NCBI RefSeq assembly: GCF_016745425.1
Contig: NZ_JAERVK010000008.1
Coordinates: 169,877 to 233,876 of the forward strand
Length of the DNA: 64,000 nucleotides
Source of the DNA: Candidatus Methylomicrobium oryzae
Lineage (GTDB): Bacteria; Pseudomonadota; Gammaproteobacteria; Methylococcales; Methylomonadaceae
Direction: 5' to 3'
Part shown: piece by piece, positions 8,659 through 16,544 of the stretch
How positions within the stretch are numbered: position 1 is the first letter of the stretch
Layout of the letters: each line of letters opens with the position of its first letter
Made by a program: the position numbers and the translations under genes
The notes under the pieces: generated by a model
Told to the model about the DNA's origin: nothing
The model's input: the letters and a program-made list of their open reading frames with translations, nothing else
Database searches by the model: none

Positions 8659-9108
8659 ATGATCGAAAATATTGAAGAAGTCAAAAATCAGCTGAAGGAA
8701 CTTTCAGAAGTCATCAATTCTTTTACATCCGAAGCCGTACAGCTGCGCATTATCGATTTGGTCTTCAATGCCCAGCAAAAGAAAGCACCGGACATCACGG
8801 CACAAGAACCGGAATACATCTCCCCTTCTCGTTCCAAAAGAAAAAGAATTAAATCAAAAGTTAGATCGCTGCCGACAGACAGGGCTGCGAACGGGGAAGG
8901 CCCCGTGTCTATACTTGCCAAATTGACCACAAGCGCTTTCTTCGAACAACCGCAGTCGATCCGCTCGATTATCGAATATTGTGAAGTCAATTTCGCCAAG
9001 AAAATCAAGCAAAGCGATATTTCCGGTAAATTGGCGAAGATGGTTAAAGAAGGCACTTTAAAACGGGAAAAAAACGCGGAAGGCCAATATGAGTACAGCA
9101 AACCCTAA
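8659..9108 (+). CDS. Hypothetical protein with probable C-terminal winged helix
   Basis: I do not recognise a named family. The chosen ATG begins MIENIEEVKNQLKELSEVI and is preceded by GGCGAGGCAAAGAAT; longer starts at 8575 (GTG) or 8620 lack a Shine-Dalgarno. The first 35 residues look helical and may form a coiled coil. A basic stretch SRSKRKRIKSKVR lies mid-protein. The C-terminal 60 residues (ILAKLTTSAFFEQPQSIRSI, then SDISGKLAKMVKEGTLKREK) read as a winged-helix fold with a GTLKRE wing. It could be a DNA-binding accessory protein. It is unlinked to its neighbours. Confidence 0.6.
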   Translation: MIENIEEVKNQLKELSEVINSFTSEAVQLRIIDLVFNAQQKKAPDITAQEPEYISPSRSKRKRIKSKVRSLPTDRAANGEGPVSILAKLTTSAFFEQPQSIRSIIEYCEVNFAKKIKQSDISGKLAKMVKEGTLKREKNAEGQYEYSKP

Positions 9109-9165
9109 AGCCGGTTTACCCGTTTCGATCGAATTCAACCGAGAAATAGCCCTTTTACCTTTTAC

Positions 9166-10041
9166 TCACGCTTTCATCGCCAGATCGGCGACGACTCCTC
9201 GCACCCCTTCAACCACGTCGGCAAGAAACTCGTAATCGAGCTGCTCGATTCTATCACCCGGTTTGTGGTAAAAAGGATAGCGTAGCGGCGCCGTGTCGGT
9301 GACCATCAGGGCCCGATAGCCCTGTTTCCAGAATGACCAATGGTCCGAACTCCACGCCCCCGGAAAATCGGTCGGCAGCGTAAATGTTTCACAGGGAATC
9401 GCGGAATGCCGCAGGAACGATTCGGCTGCTTCGGCAAGCAGAGTATGCGAGCGGCGGTTGCCGACCAGGGCGATGAAATTACCCCGGGTCGGGGCCATGA
9501 GACCGAACAGCGACAAACGCTGACTTCCGCGCTCTAGGTAACGGCAGGCTATGGTTTCCAGGCAGATCATCGCGACCACATTCTCGCCGCGCTCGCGGCA
9601 GCGCTCCGCGTAGAGATGGCTTCCCATCTTTTCGGTGCGCAGGAATGGTTTTTCCTCATTGGTAAACGCGACAAAACGCACGGTACGGGCGACCGGTTCG
9701 TCCGCGAACGCACGGGCCAGCGAGATCAGCGCCGCGACGCCTGACCCATTATCGTTGGCGCCGGGTGACCCCTGATGCGTATCGTAATGCGCACCTACGA
9801 TCACGATCTCCGACGGCGAAACATCGCCTCGCACCTCTGCTTCGATATTGGCAAACCGCTTGCCATCCGCCTCATACTCCTGTCGAGCGGGGATATAACC
9901 GGCATCGCGCAGCCATCGGTCGATCAGTGAAGCCGCCTCAATCAATTGCGAATACCGGTAAACATTACGCTCGCCGATATCGCTGGCAAGACGGTAAATG
10001 TCTTCGCGTAATTGCACGATATGCTGCTTCGATACGTTCAT
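9166..10041 (-). CDS. M28 family zinc aminopeptidase
   Basis: The metal ligands of the M28 family are in order: H in GAHYDTH, D in GANDNGSGVAALI, EE in FTNEEKPF, and later H in SSDHWSFW and H in PFYHKPGD. These bind two zinc ions and activate water for peptide hydrolysis. No signal peptide is seen with the chosen start, so a cytoplasmic location is likely. The start at 10041 (MNVSKQHIV) has GAGGAGGGGGTCGGGG directly upstream, which outweighs a possible 18-residue longer start at 10095. It is a single gene. Confidence 0.88.
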   Translation of the reverse strand: MNVSKQHIVQLREDIYRLASDIGERNVYRYSQLIEAASLIDRWLRDAGYIPARQEYEADGKRFANIEAEVRGDVSPSEIVIVGAHYDTHQGSPGANDNGSGVAALISLARAFADEPVARTVRFVAFTNEEKPFLRTEKMGSHLYAERCRERGENVVAMICLETIACRYLERGSQRLSLFGLMAPTRGNFIALVGNRRSHTLLAEAAESFLRHSAIPCETFTLPTDFPGAWSSDHWSFWKQGYRALMVTDTAPLRYPFYHKPGDRIEQLDYEFLADVVEGVRGVVADLAMKA

Positions 10042-10845
10042 CCCCGACCCCCTCCTCTGCACTGTGCGTAATGCTAAACCTATTCCTATTGGCAAGGGAG
10101 GCGTCGCAGGAGTTCACTTTTTGAGGAAAGACTGCTTGGATCTTAGAAATAGGCAACAAGACAAACAGAGCCGGCCGATATAGCAATGTTGAACAGGTTC
10201 TATCCGATTGTGATGGCTGGGTTAAATGAAGAAATTAAAGAATAAAGATATCCCGCTGCCCGTCACGCCCAATGTCAATCGCAATTAATACTTTATCGTA
10301 GTGATTTTTGCAGGTGCTCAAACGAGAGGCAAGCAGGTTACCTACGCACAAGGAACAGTGACGCGGCCAACCGTCGATATCAGTTCATTTTCGAAACGCA
10401 TCGTCAAATATTCGAAAACCCAGGGTATAAAACCCAGTTTTCCCACGGTACGCATATGAACAGCAATTTAGCCGACAAAAAAACGAAGTTAAGCATCTCC
10501 AATATGGTGTTGGATTGCCCCGGAGGAAACATCCGCGTATTAAACGACGCGCAAGTGAGTTACCAATTTCTGGAAAAAAGGAACAGGAAAGCTGTCCGAC
10601 TTTGTGATGAACTAAAGATTTTAGGGGTATCCACTAGGGTTTTCGGAAGGCATCCTGGCAACCTTCAGGAATAGCCCCTTGCCGCGGCATTACGCAGAAA
10701 TGCTTACTCCGAAGTATGCACAATTGCCTCCGTCCAGATTGCCCTGCGCTCAGGAACGGCGCAAGAAGCTCGTCCACCTGCTTGCCTACTCGTCTATCCC
10801 AACGTACACTGCCATCTCTGGATCGATCTCTACAACGTAAACATC
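10042..10845. other. Long intergenic stretch
   Basis: About 800 bases with only one short open frame (10456-10674) that lacks homology I can recognise and a good ribosome binding site. The segment may be decayed sequence. No repeat or RNA is recognised. Confidence 0.35.
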
Positions 10846-11226
10846 ATGGTTAATAAACTCCCCGCAATCCTGAGTCTTATCGTCTTGATGGCAGGCTGCC
10901 AGTTTCAGAAGCCGGACTATGTTCAAACGCTATCGCCGGCGGAATTGCAGCAGGTTATGCAGCATCAGGATATTTTTCTGGTCGACGTGCACACGCCCGA
11001 ACAACGGCATATCAAAGGTACCGATCTTTTCGTTCCCTACGATGAGGTGGAGAAATATCAGGATAAACTGCCGAAGGATAAAAATGCCGCCATTTATCTC
11101 TATTGCCGAAGCGGACCGATGGGAAATGCCGCGGCAAAGTCGCTTTACGCATTGGGCTACCGCAGCCTGTTCAATCTGGAAGGCGGCGCGAAGGCCTGGA
11201 AAAAGGCGGGACTGGATTTCGAATGA
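10846..11226 (+). CDS. Rhodanese-domain lipoprotein
   Basis: The 126-residue product starts with a short lipoprotein signal whose lipobox is LMAGC (Cys 18). A single rhodanese domain follows, with LSPAELQQVM, FLVDVHTPEQRHIKGT and the active-site loop CRSGPMGNAAA (Cys about 89), ending GGAKAWKKAGL. The CRSGPMG loop fits a sulfur transferase acting on thiosulfate or persulfides. Location should be the periplasmic face of a membrane. Its physiological donor is unknown. It converges with the gene at 11236. Confidence 0.85.
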   Translation: MVNKLPAILSLIVLMAGCQFQKPDYVQTLSPAELQQVMQHQDIFLVDVHTPEQRHIKGTDLFVPYDEVEKYQDKLPKDKNAAIYLYCRSGPMGNAAAKSLYALGYRSLFNLEGGAKAWKKAGLDFE

Positions 11227-11235
11227 ACGCGCGCC

Positions 11236-11757
11236 TCATTCATAAAGGCAATCGCTCAAGTCGGGAAGGCGGTTCCACTCGACTTCGCTCCGATCCTCGA
11301 CGCCCTGCCCGCGTACGGTGACCGTTTCCATTTGGTGCTGATGGAATAGGCCGAACGATTTGTCGAAATCCGCATTCAGGAATCCTCCGGACAATTGCGC
11401 GCAGGCCCCGTAAAGCGCCGAATAATCTTCGGATCGGCCGGACAAGCAGGCATTGATCCGGTCGCCGATCAGCCGTACCAGTGACAGGATCGAGGCCTCA
11501 TGCCGCCAGGTTACCGGTTGCAGGTGCACCTCTGCGCCCTGCATCGCGACCGCATTCAAGGCCAGATAAGCGAGGCCGGTCAATTTGGCCAGAATGACTG
11601 TCATGTCGCCCTGTTTGATCGACAGGAAAACCTGCTTACCGCCTTCCATCAGCCAGGCCTGGCGCAATACGATGGCCATGTCGGAGAGATGCCCCTCCCC
11701 TGCCGGAAAACCGAAGTGCTCCCGAAATTCCCGGACCGACTGCAAATGTTTGTTCAT
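11236..11757 (-). CDS. Hypothetical protein, degenerate MazG/HisE-like helical fold
   Basis: The 173-residue protein opens with HLQSVREFREHFGFPAGEG, which resembles the VREFHEAFG start of phosphoribosyl-ATP pyrophosphohydrolase-like proteins. It continues with IKQGDMTVILAKLTGLAYLA, similar to the AI..GD..E...ALADLLY segment of MazG-type enzymes. The acidic metal ligands expected there (EExxE and the D of ADLLY) are replaced (EGGKQ and TGLAY). I infer a fold relative that has lost pyrophosphohydrolase activity. The assignment is by motif resemblance only. Confidence 0.5.
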   Translation of the reverse strand: MNKHLQSVREFREHFGFPAGEGHLSDMAIVLRQAWLMEGGKQVFLSIKQGDMTVILAKLTGLAYLALNAVAMQGAEVHLQPVTWRHEASILSLVRLIGDRINACLSGRSEDYSALYGACAQLSGGFLNADFDKSFGLFHQHQMETVTVRGQGVEDRSEVEWNRLPDLSDCLYE

Positions 11758-11879
11758 AAGCGCTTCCTGATGTTAAAGCTTCCCGCTGTCGCACACCGAT
11801 CAACCGAAGCCTGTTCAAGGAGAAAACTCGTATGCATCATGCACAAATTACGACTTACCCCAGCGAAAGTTGGTTCATT

Positions 11880-12215
11880 TCAAGGGATTTGTGGCGACTC
11901 GCCATGAAAAACCTGGTCTTCGGTCAGAAAAAAATGATTCAGGATGCCGATCGAACGGATGTGCTTCTCGCCGAGCGCGGTATCGTAAGTGCTGAAGAAA
12001 AGATAATCTTTACGCAGTGTCTGCCGGGCCAGCAATTTGGCCGCGAAACCGCCCAAAACCGAACCGATCATACCTTCGAGCGGATCTTGGGCCTTCCGGG
12101 TCCTTTCGATAATCCGTTGATTGATGAATTGATCATATTCGTCCATTTTCGGATTGGTATAGGTCAGAAGGCCGAGGACGGCAATCAGGGCCAACGCAGA
12201 AGTTAACGACTTCAT
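11880..12215 (-). CDS. DUF4359 family protein
   Basis: The 111-residue protein has an N-terminal hydrophobic segment (LTSALALIAVLGLLTYTNP) followed by the MDEYDQFINQRI section and the FFSTYDTALGEKHIRSIGIL block. TNP...YxxF near the membrane segment and FS.Y.....G...R.IGIL near the end are features of DUF4359. It is probably membrane-anchored facing the periplasm. Function is unknown. A ribosome binding site (AGGGAGATATCTGG) precedes the ATG. Confidence 0.78.
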   Translation of the reverse strand: MKSLTSALALIAVLGLLTYTNPKMDEYDQFINQRIIERTRKAQDPLEGMIGSVLGGFAAKLLARQTLRKDYLFFSTYDTALGEKHIRSIGILNHFFLTEDQVFHGESPQIP

Positions 12216-12256
12216 CCAGATATCTCCCTACATTAAAGTTGGGCCGGGTTTATGAG

Positions 12257-12349
12257 GGTAGGACGGGTAAAGCGAAGCGAAAACCATCGGGCATAGCCAT
12301 ACCGCACCTCGATCGATGGGTTTCGGCTGGCGCCTCTACCTATCCTACC
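12257..12349 (-). repeat. Palindromic repeat element, family A, copy 1
   Basis: The ends form an imperfect inverted repeat (12257-12272 against 12334-12349, 13 of 16). The 31 bases at 12310-12340 are the exact reverse complement of 36292-36322, so this is a dispersed element rather than a lone hairpin. It lies between two gene ends. Confidence 0.75.
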
Positions 12350-12376
12350 TTTCTTCATTCATCGAGTATCTTCCTA

Positions 12377-12411
12377 TAAAAAACAGACGGCAGATCGGTC
12401 CGCCTGCCGCC
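12377..12411 (-). terminator. Rho-independent terminator of the nadK-recN-deiminase operon
   Basis: Read on the minus strand, GGCGGCAG pairs with CTGCCGTC (one G-U) around a 10-nt loop and is followed by TGTTTTTTAT. It lies 18 bases past the deiminase stop codon. Confidence 0.75.
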
Positions 12412-12428
12412 CTGCCTCGAAAGGCCTC

Positions 12429-13445
12429 TTATTTGAACACCGCAGCCGGGAATTGCATCGTCATGCAGTGCAAGCTGCCGTATTGATGCACCAGCGGCCG
12501 GCAGGGAGTCGGAATGATCTTGCGGTCCGGAAAACAGCCGGCCAGCCGTTCCAGCGCAATCGTATCCATTGGGTCGTCGTAAACCGGCACCATGACCGCC
12601 TCATTGATGATCAGAAAGTTCGAATAATTGGCCGGCAACTGGCGGCCTTCTTCGTCGAAGATCGCTTTCGGCAACGGCAGCGGAACCAGATGATATGGCT
12701 TGTTGCCCCATGTGCGCAGGGATTGAAGCTGGCTCTCCATGCGCTTCAGGCTCTCGTAGAGCGGATTGGACTCGTCGTCGGCGGCAGTGTAGGCAATCGT
12801 ATGCGCATTGCAGAAGCGTGCCAGGGTATCGATATGCGCATCGGTGTCGTCGCCGGGCAGATTCGGCTGGTCGATCCAAATCACGCGCGAAGCCCCGAAA
12901 ATCAGGCCGAGCTCGCGTTCGATCTCGTGTTTGGTCAACCCCTTGTTGCGATTCGGATTCAAAAGGCACTGGCGGGTAGTCATGATCGTGTCCTTGCCGT
13001 CGCTTTCGACGCTGCCGCCTTCGAGGATGAAGTCGACGTCGCGGGTTTTCACCCCATGGAACAACGCGGCAGGCAGGAGATTGCGGTTCAAGGCATCGTC
13101 GTGCTCGTGCGCATACTTTCCGCCCCAGCCGTTGAAGCGCAGATTCACCAACACCGGTATGCCGTCGTCTTCGACGGTCAGGAAGACCGTGTCGCGGACC
13201 CAGATGTCATTGACCTGCGCATGGATGAAGACGATATTGGGGTTGGTGTCGATCAGCCCGCGTATCCGGTTTTCATGAGCCTCGTCGCGACAGACAATAA
13301 ACAGCTTTTGATACTGGCTGATCGTCTCGGCAATGAATCGGTACGAAGCTTCCACCTCGTCGAGGTGGATAAAATCGCCGGTTTCATGCGGCCATGCAAT
13401 CAAAACGGCGGATTGAGGTTCCCATTCGGCTGGAAATCGGATCAT
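12429..13445 (-). CDS. Agmatine deiminase family protein
   Basis: The 338-residue enzyme shows the guanidine-modifying fold signatures: EWEPQSAVLIAWPH at the start, NDIWVRDTVF, EGGSVESDGKDTIMTT, DAHIDTLARF (catalytic His) and GSLHCMTMQFP with the catalytic Cys near the C-terminus. It should hydrolyse agmatine to N-carbamoylputrescine and ammonia, for putrescine synthesis; a peptidylarginine deiminase-type substrate cannot be excluded. The ATG overlaps the recN stop by four bases (ATGA), giving translational coupling. The longer frame upstream lies inside recN and is not used. No carbamoylputrescine amidohydrolase is nearby. Confidence 0.88.
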   Translation of the reverse strand: MIRFPAEWEPQSAVLIAWPHETGDFIHLDEVEASYRFIAETISQYQKLFIVCRDEAHENRIRGLIDTNPNIVFIHAQVNDIWVRDTVFLTVEDDGIPVLVNLRFNGWGGKYAHEHDDALNRNLLPAALFHGVKTRDVDFILEGGSVESDGKDTIMTTRQCLLNPNRNKGLTKHEIERELGLIFGASRVIWIDQPNLPGDDTDAHIDTLARFCNAHTIAYTAADDESNPLYESLKRMESQLQSLRTWGNKPYHLVPLPLPKAIFDEEGRQLPANYSNFLIINEAVMVPVYDDPMDTIALERLAGCFPDRKIIPTPCRPLVHQYGSLHCMTMQFPAAVFK

Positions 13446-15121
13446 GGTTGTGAGTTCCCTAAAGTTAGCATTTCCCTGGCGTGCGCCAGAGTGTTTTCGG
13501 TGATATTGACGCCGCCCAGCATACGGGCGACCTCCAGAATGCGTTCTTCGCCGTCGAGCATGCGCACGGTCGACGACGTGAGGTCGGTCTGCTGGTTCTT
13601 CGCGACGAACAGATGATGATGCGCCTGCGCAGCGACCTGCGGCAGATGGGTTACGCACATGACCTGACGGTCGCGGCTCAGGCTCCTGAGCTTCTGGCCG
13701 ACGATTTCCGCAATGCCACCGCCGATGCCCGAATCGACCTCGTCGAAGATCATCGTCGGCGTGGTCTTATCGCTCGAGGTCGTAACCTGGATCGCCAGAC
13801 TGATCCGCGCGAGCTCCCCGCCGGAGGCGACCTTCGCCAGCGGTTTCGGCGGCATGCCCGGGTTCGCACTGACCAAAAACTCGATCTTGTCGAGCCCGTT
13901 CGGTTTCGGTTCGCGGCTGTCCGACTCGGTTAATTCGACCCGAAACTCGCCCTGCGGCATGCCGAGCTCCTTGATCATCGCCGAAATCTGCTGCCCGAGC
14001 CTGGCGGCTCCTTCACACCGCATTTCAGTCAGTTCGACTGCCAGTTGGCGGTATTGTTCGAGATATTTGGCGACGTCCGCTTCGAGTTCGCCCAATCTCT
14101 CTTCGCTGTGCGTCAGGTTGTCGAGCTCGTGCGCCAGCTTTTGAGCGAGTTCCGGCAAATCCTCCGGAGCGACATGGTGCTTACGGCTCAGGTTTTGGAT
14201 CATTCCGATCCGGTTTTCGAGTTCTTCCAGCCGCTTCGGGTCGGCTTCCTGCAACTCGAGAAAGCGGCGCAAGTCCAGAGCGGCTTCCTCGATCTGGATC
14301 TGCGCCTCCGCAAGCAGAGAACACACGCCGTTCAGCTCCGGGGCGAAACGGGCCAGATGATTCAATTCGTTTACGCAGTGGCCAAGCATCCGCAGTACCG
14401 ACACCTGGTCGTTTTCGTACAGCACGTCGAGCTGCTGCTGGCCGCTGCTCAGGATGTGGCCGAGATTGGCCAGCTTGTTATGCTCATCGGACAGGGCCTG
14501 GTAATCGAAATGCGCGAGATCGAGCTGGGCCAATTCATCGAGCTGATAGCGCAGCAGTTCCTCGCGTTCGCTATGGTCTAGGCTGGCTTTCTTCAGTGCG
14601 GCAAGTTCCCGGTGCGCCTGATGCCATTGTCGGTAACAGGCGTTCAGCCGGTCGAGCAGCGGCTGACTTTTTGCGAACGCATCGAGCAGGCGGCGCTGTT
14701 CGTCCGCGCCGAGCAGCGTCAGATGCGCGTGCTGGCCGTGGATTTCGACCAGTTTTTCGCTGAGCTCCTGCAGCGATTGCAGAGTGACCGGGCGGTTGTT
14801 GATATACGCCTTCGAACGGCCATCTTCGCTTACAACCCGCCGGATCAGGCACCTGTCACCGTCATCGAGTTCGTTCTCGGCCAGCCAGTCGCGCGCGGAC
14901 GGCGCATCGTCAAGATCGAATTCGAGATTGATCTCTGCCCGTTTTGAATCCGGCCGCACATAGCCCGAATCGGCGCGGTCGCCGAGCGCGAGCCCGAGCG
15001 CGGTCAAAAGAATCGATTTGCCGGCTCCGGTTTCACCGGTCAAAACCGACATGCCTTTTTCGAGGTCGAGGTCGAGCGATTTGACCACTGCCAGATCGAG
15101 AATATTCAAATTCAACAGCAT
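13442..15121 (-). CDS. recN: DNA repair protein RecN
   Basis: The 559-residue SMC-like ATPase has a Walker A GETGAGKSILL near residue 30, a long coiled-coil middle (about 150-400), the ABC signature region VASGGELARISLAIQ, and Walker B TMIFDEVDSGIGG, followed by VTHLPQVAAQA. RecN acts at double-strand breaks before RecA. Length and order match the E. coli protein (553 aa). It begins seven bases after nadK and overlaps the deiminase gene. Confidence 0.97.
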   Translation of the reverse strand: MLLNLNILDLAVVKSLDLDLEKGMSVLTGETGAGKSILLTALGLALGDRADSGYVRPDSKRAEINLEFDLDDAPSARDWLAENELDDGDRCLIRRVVSEDGRSKAYINNRPVTLQSLQELSEKLVEIHGQHAHLTLLGADEQRRLLDAFAKSQPLLDRLNACYRQWHQAHRELAALKKASLDHSEREELLRYQLDELAQLDLAHFDYQALSDEHNKLANLGHILSSGQQQLDVLYENDQVSVLRMLGHCVNELNHLARFAPELNGVCSLLAEAQIQIEEAALDLRRFLELQEADPKRLEELENRIGMIQNLSRKHHVAPEDLPELAQKLAHELDNLTHSEERLGELEADVAKYLEQYRQLAVELTEMRCEGAARLGQQISAMIKELGMPQGEFRVELTESDSREPKPNGLDKIEFLVSANPGMPPKPLAKVASGGELARISLAIQVTTSSDKTTPTMIFDEVDSGIGGGIAEIVGQKLRSLSRDRQVMCVTHLPQVAAQAHHHLFVAKNQQTDLTSSTVRMLDGEERILEVARMLGGVNITENTLAHAREMLTLGNSQP

Positions 15122-15128
15122 CGCGCCC

Positions 15129-16013
15129 TCACCCGTTGCTCCAGTTCAGTTTTTCGCGAAGGATATGGAAAAAATCGTGATCTTCCGGGTGCAAAATTCT
15201 AATCGGTTTCGGGTCTTTCTTGATCAGAATCTTATCGCTGATCAATACGTCCGGAATCTGCAGCTGGTCGCAGGTAACTAATGCCTTGATTTGTTTGTTC
15301 TGGCAAAAGCTCAGCTCGATCTCGGCGCTGTCGTCGATCACGATCGGCCGGTTCGACATCGTGTGCGGATTCAGCGGCACCAGGACCAAAGCGTTCAGCG
15401 ACGGCGACAGAATCGGCCCCCCGGCGGACAGCGCATAAGCGGTCGAACCGGTCGGGGTTGACACGATTAAACCGTCGGAGCGCTGCGAATTCAGGAAGAC
15501 GCCGTCGATCCGGGTGACGATCTCGATCATGCTGGGCGTGACCCAGCGGTGTACCGCAACTTCGTTCAGCGCAGTCTGTTCGTGAATCACCTCGCCTTCC
15601 CGGACGATCTTCGCGCGCAGGAAATAACGCTCTTCGGCCTTGTAACGGCCTTCCAGAATCGCATGCAGGCGGCCGGGCAATTCGTCCGGCGAAATATCGA
15701 CCAGGAAGCCCAAACGGCCAAGATTGATCCCGATCAATGGAATGTCGAAATTCGCGATCGCGCGGGCAGCAGCCAGAAACGTGCCGTCGCCCCCGACCGC
15801 AATCACCAGATCGCAATGCTGACCCAGCGTCTCCGGCGGTTCCGCCTTGACCGGCCTGCTGTCGATGCTGTCGATACAAACGGCGCTGTCAGTGGCCACG
15901 ATCACTTGATAACCGCAGCCGATCAAATGATCGTAAAGCAGCGACAACGTATCGGCAATGCTGGGATCGCTGGGTTTGCCGATGATGCCGATGGTATTAA
16001 AAAAAGTCCGCAT
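15129..16013 (-). CDS. nadK: NAD kinase
   Basis: The 294-residue protein carries the NAD kinase GGDGT motif (VIAVGGDGTFLAAARAI) and INLGRLGFLVDI, ALNEVAVHR and the GSTAYALSAGGPILSP loop. It phosphorylates NAD to NADP using ATP. The pairing nadK-recN is common in gammaproteobacteria, and there nadK often lies opposite hrcA-grpE, as here. It is the first gene of the minus-strand operon. Confidence 0.97.
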   Translation of the reverse strand: MRTFFNTIGIIGKPSDPSIADTLSLLYDHLIGCGYQVIVATDSAVCIDSIDSRPVKAEPPETLGQHCDLVIAVGGDGTFLAAARAIANFDIPLIGINLGRLGFLVDISPDELPGRLHAILEGRYKAEERYFLRAKIVREGEVIHEQTALNEVAVHRWVTPSMIEIVTRIDGVFLNSQRSDGLIVSTPTGSTAYALSAGGPILSPSLNALVLVPLNPHTMSNRPIVIDDSAEIELSFCQNKQIKALVTCDQLQIPDVLISDKILIKKDPKPIRILHPEDHDFFHILREKLNWSNG

Positions 16014-16344
16014 GGGTCGATAGAAGCCGGTAAAGCTGGCGATTATACAAAAAAATCACTTTTGCATTCGTGTTATTGCCGACCGACATTATCGTAATTG
16101 CCTGGAGCGACACGCTCGACAAGTTCAACCCTTTTGAACGCTTCCGAAAATTATCTCGAAAAATAAAACTTTATTTAGTTGATTCTCTTGTTACCGGCTG
16201 GCTTGTAATAAGAATCTATTATCAGATAATATTTAATTTTTTTGCTGGTCATCGATAGAAGCTGGGGGAAATCCCTTAATCAACAGGACAATCGGGCTCT
16301 GCCCCCTTTGGTTTAATAGAGGCACAGCTGGGATCGAGCCTGCG
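16014..16344. other. AT-rich divergent intergenic region, first part
   Basis: No gene is credible. The region contains the second copy of the 19-bp palindrome at 16215-16233. Promoters for nadK (minus) would lie near 16030-16080. Confidence 0.4.
16215..16233. repeat. 19-bp AT-rich palindromic site, copy 2
   Basis: Identical to 2459-2477 (TCTATTATCAGATAATATT). It lies in the AT-rich gap between divergent nadK and hrcA, about 13.7 kb from the first copy. Confidence 0.5.
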
Positions 16345-16400
16345 TAGGTGCGAATTGATCCGCACGCTCAAAGAGTGGTATGCGGATCAATTCGCACCTA
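16345..16400. repeat. Perfect 20-bp inverted repeat (palindromic repeat, family B)
   Basis: TAGGTGCGAATTGATCCGCA (16345-16364) is followed after 16 bases by its exact complement (16381-16400). No T-run follows, so it is not a typical terminator. It looks like a REP/MITE-type hairpin. Confidence 0.8.
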
Positions 16401-16458
16401 ATACTGCACCTATACTGAATAGACAGCGCGATTGCCTTGGCTTAATAGAACGGCCCGG

Positions 16459-16487
16459 TTGACAACCGGCCTTGTTATTGCTAATTT
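16459..16487 (+). promoter_or_regulatory. Sigma-70 promoter of hrcA
   Basis: TTGACA (16459-16464) and TAATTT (16482-16487) are separated by 17 bases, and the CIRCE operator starts seven bases downstream, where the transcript should begin. Confidence 0.7.
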
Positions 16488-16493
16488 GCTCAG

Positions 16494-16520
16494 TTGGCAC
16501 TCACATTCCGAGAGTGCTAA
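16494..16520 (+). promoter_or_regulatory. CIRCE operator (HrcA binding site)
   Basis: TTGGCACTC-N9-GAGTGCTAA matches the CIRCE consensus TTAGCACTC-N9-GAGTGCTAA with one mismatch. HrcA should repress the heat-shock operon and its own gene here. Confidence 0.93.
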
Positions 16521-16544
16521 TAACGATTTCTGTTAGAGGTTAGT

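Noticed and set aside
10456..10674. Short open frame of 72 codons in the gap between the M28 peptidase and the rhodanese gene
   Set aside because: No ribosome binding site of quality, no recognisable motif and composition like the surrounding non-coding sequence; I could not support it as a gene.
12453..13616. Long plus-strand open frame opposite the agmatine deiminase gene (and similar long antisense frames opposite dnaK, dnaJ, fadN and serS)
   Set aside because: These are antisense shadows of GC-rich genes: the opposite strand carries clear catalytic motifs and these frames carry none.
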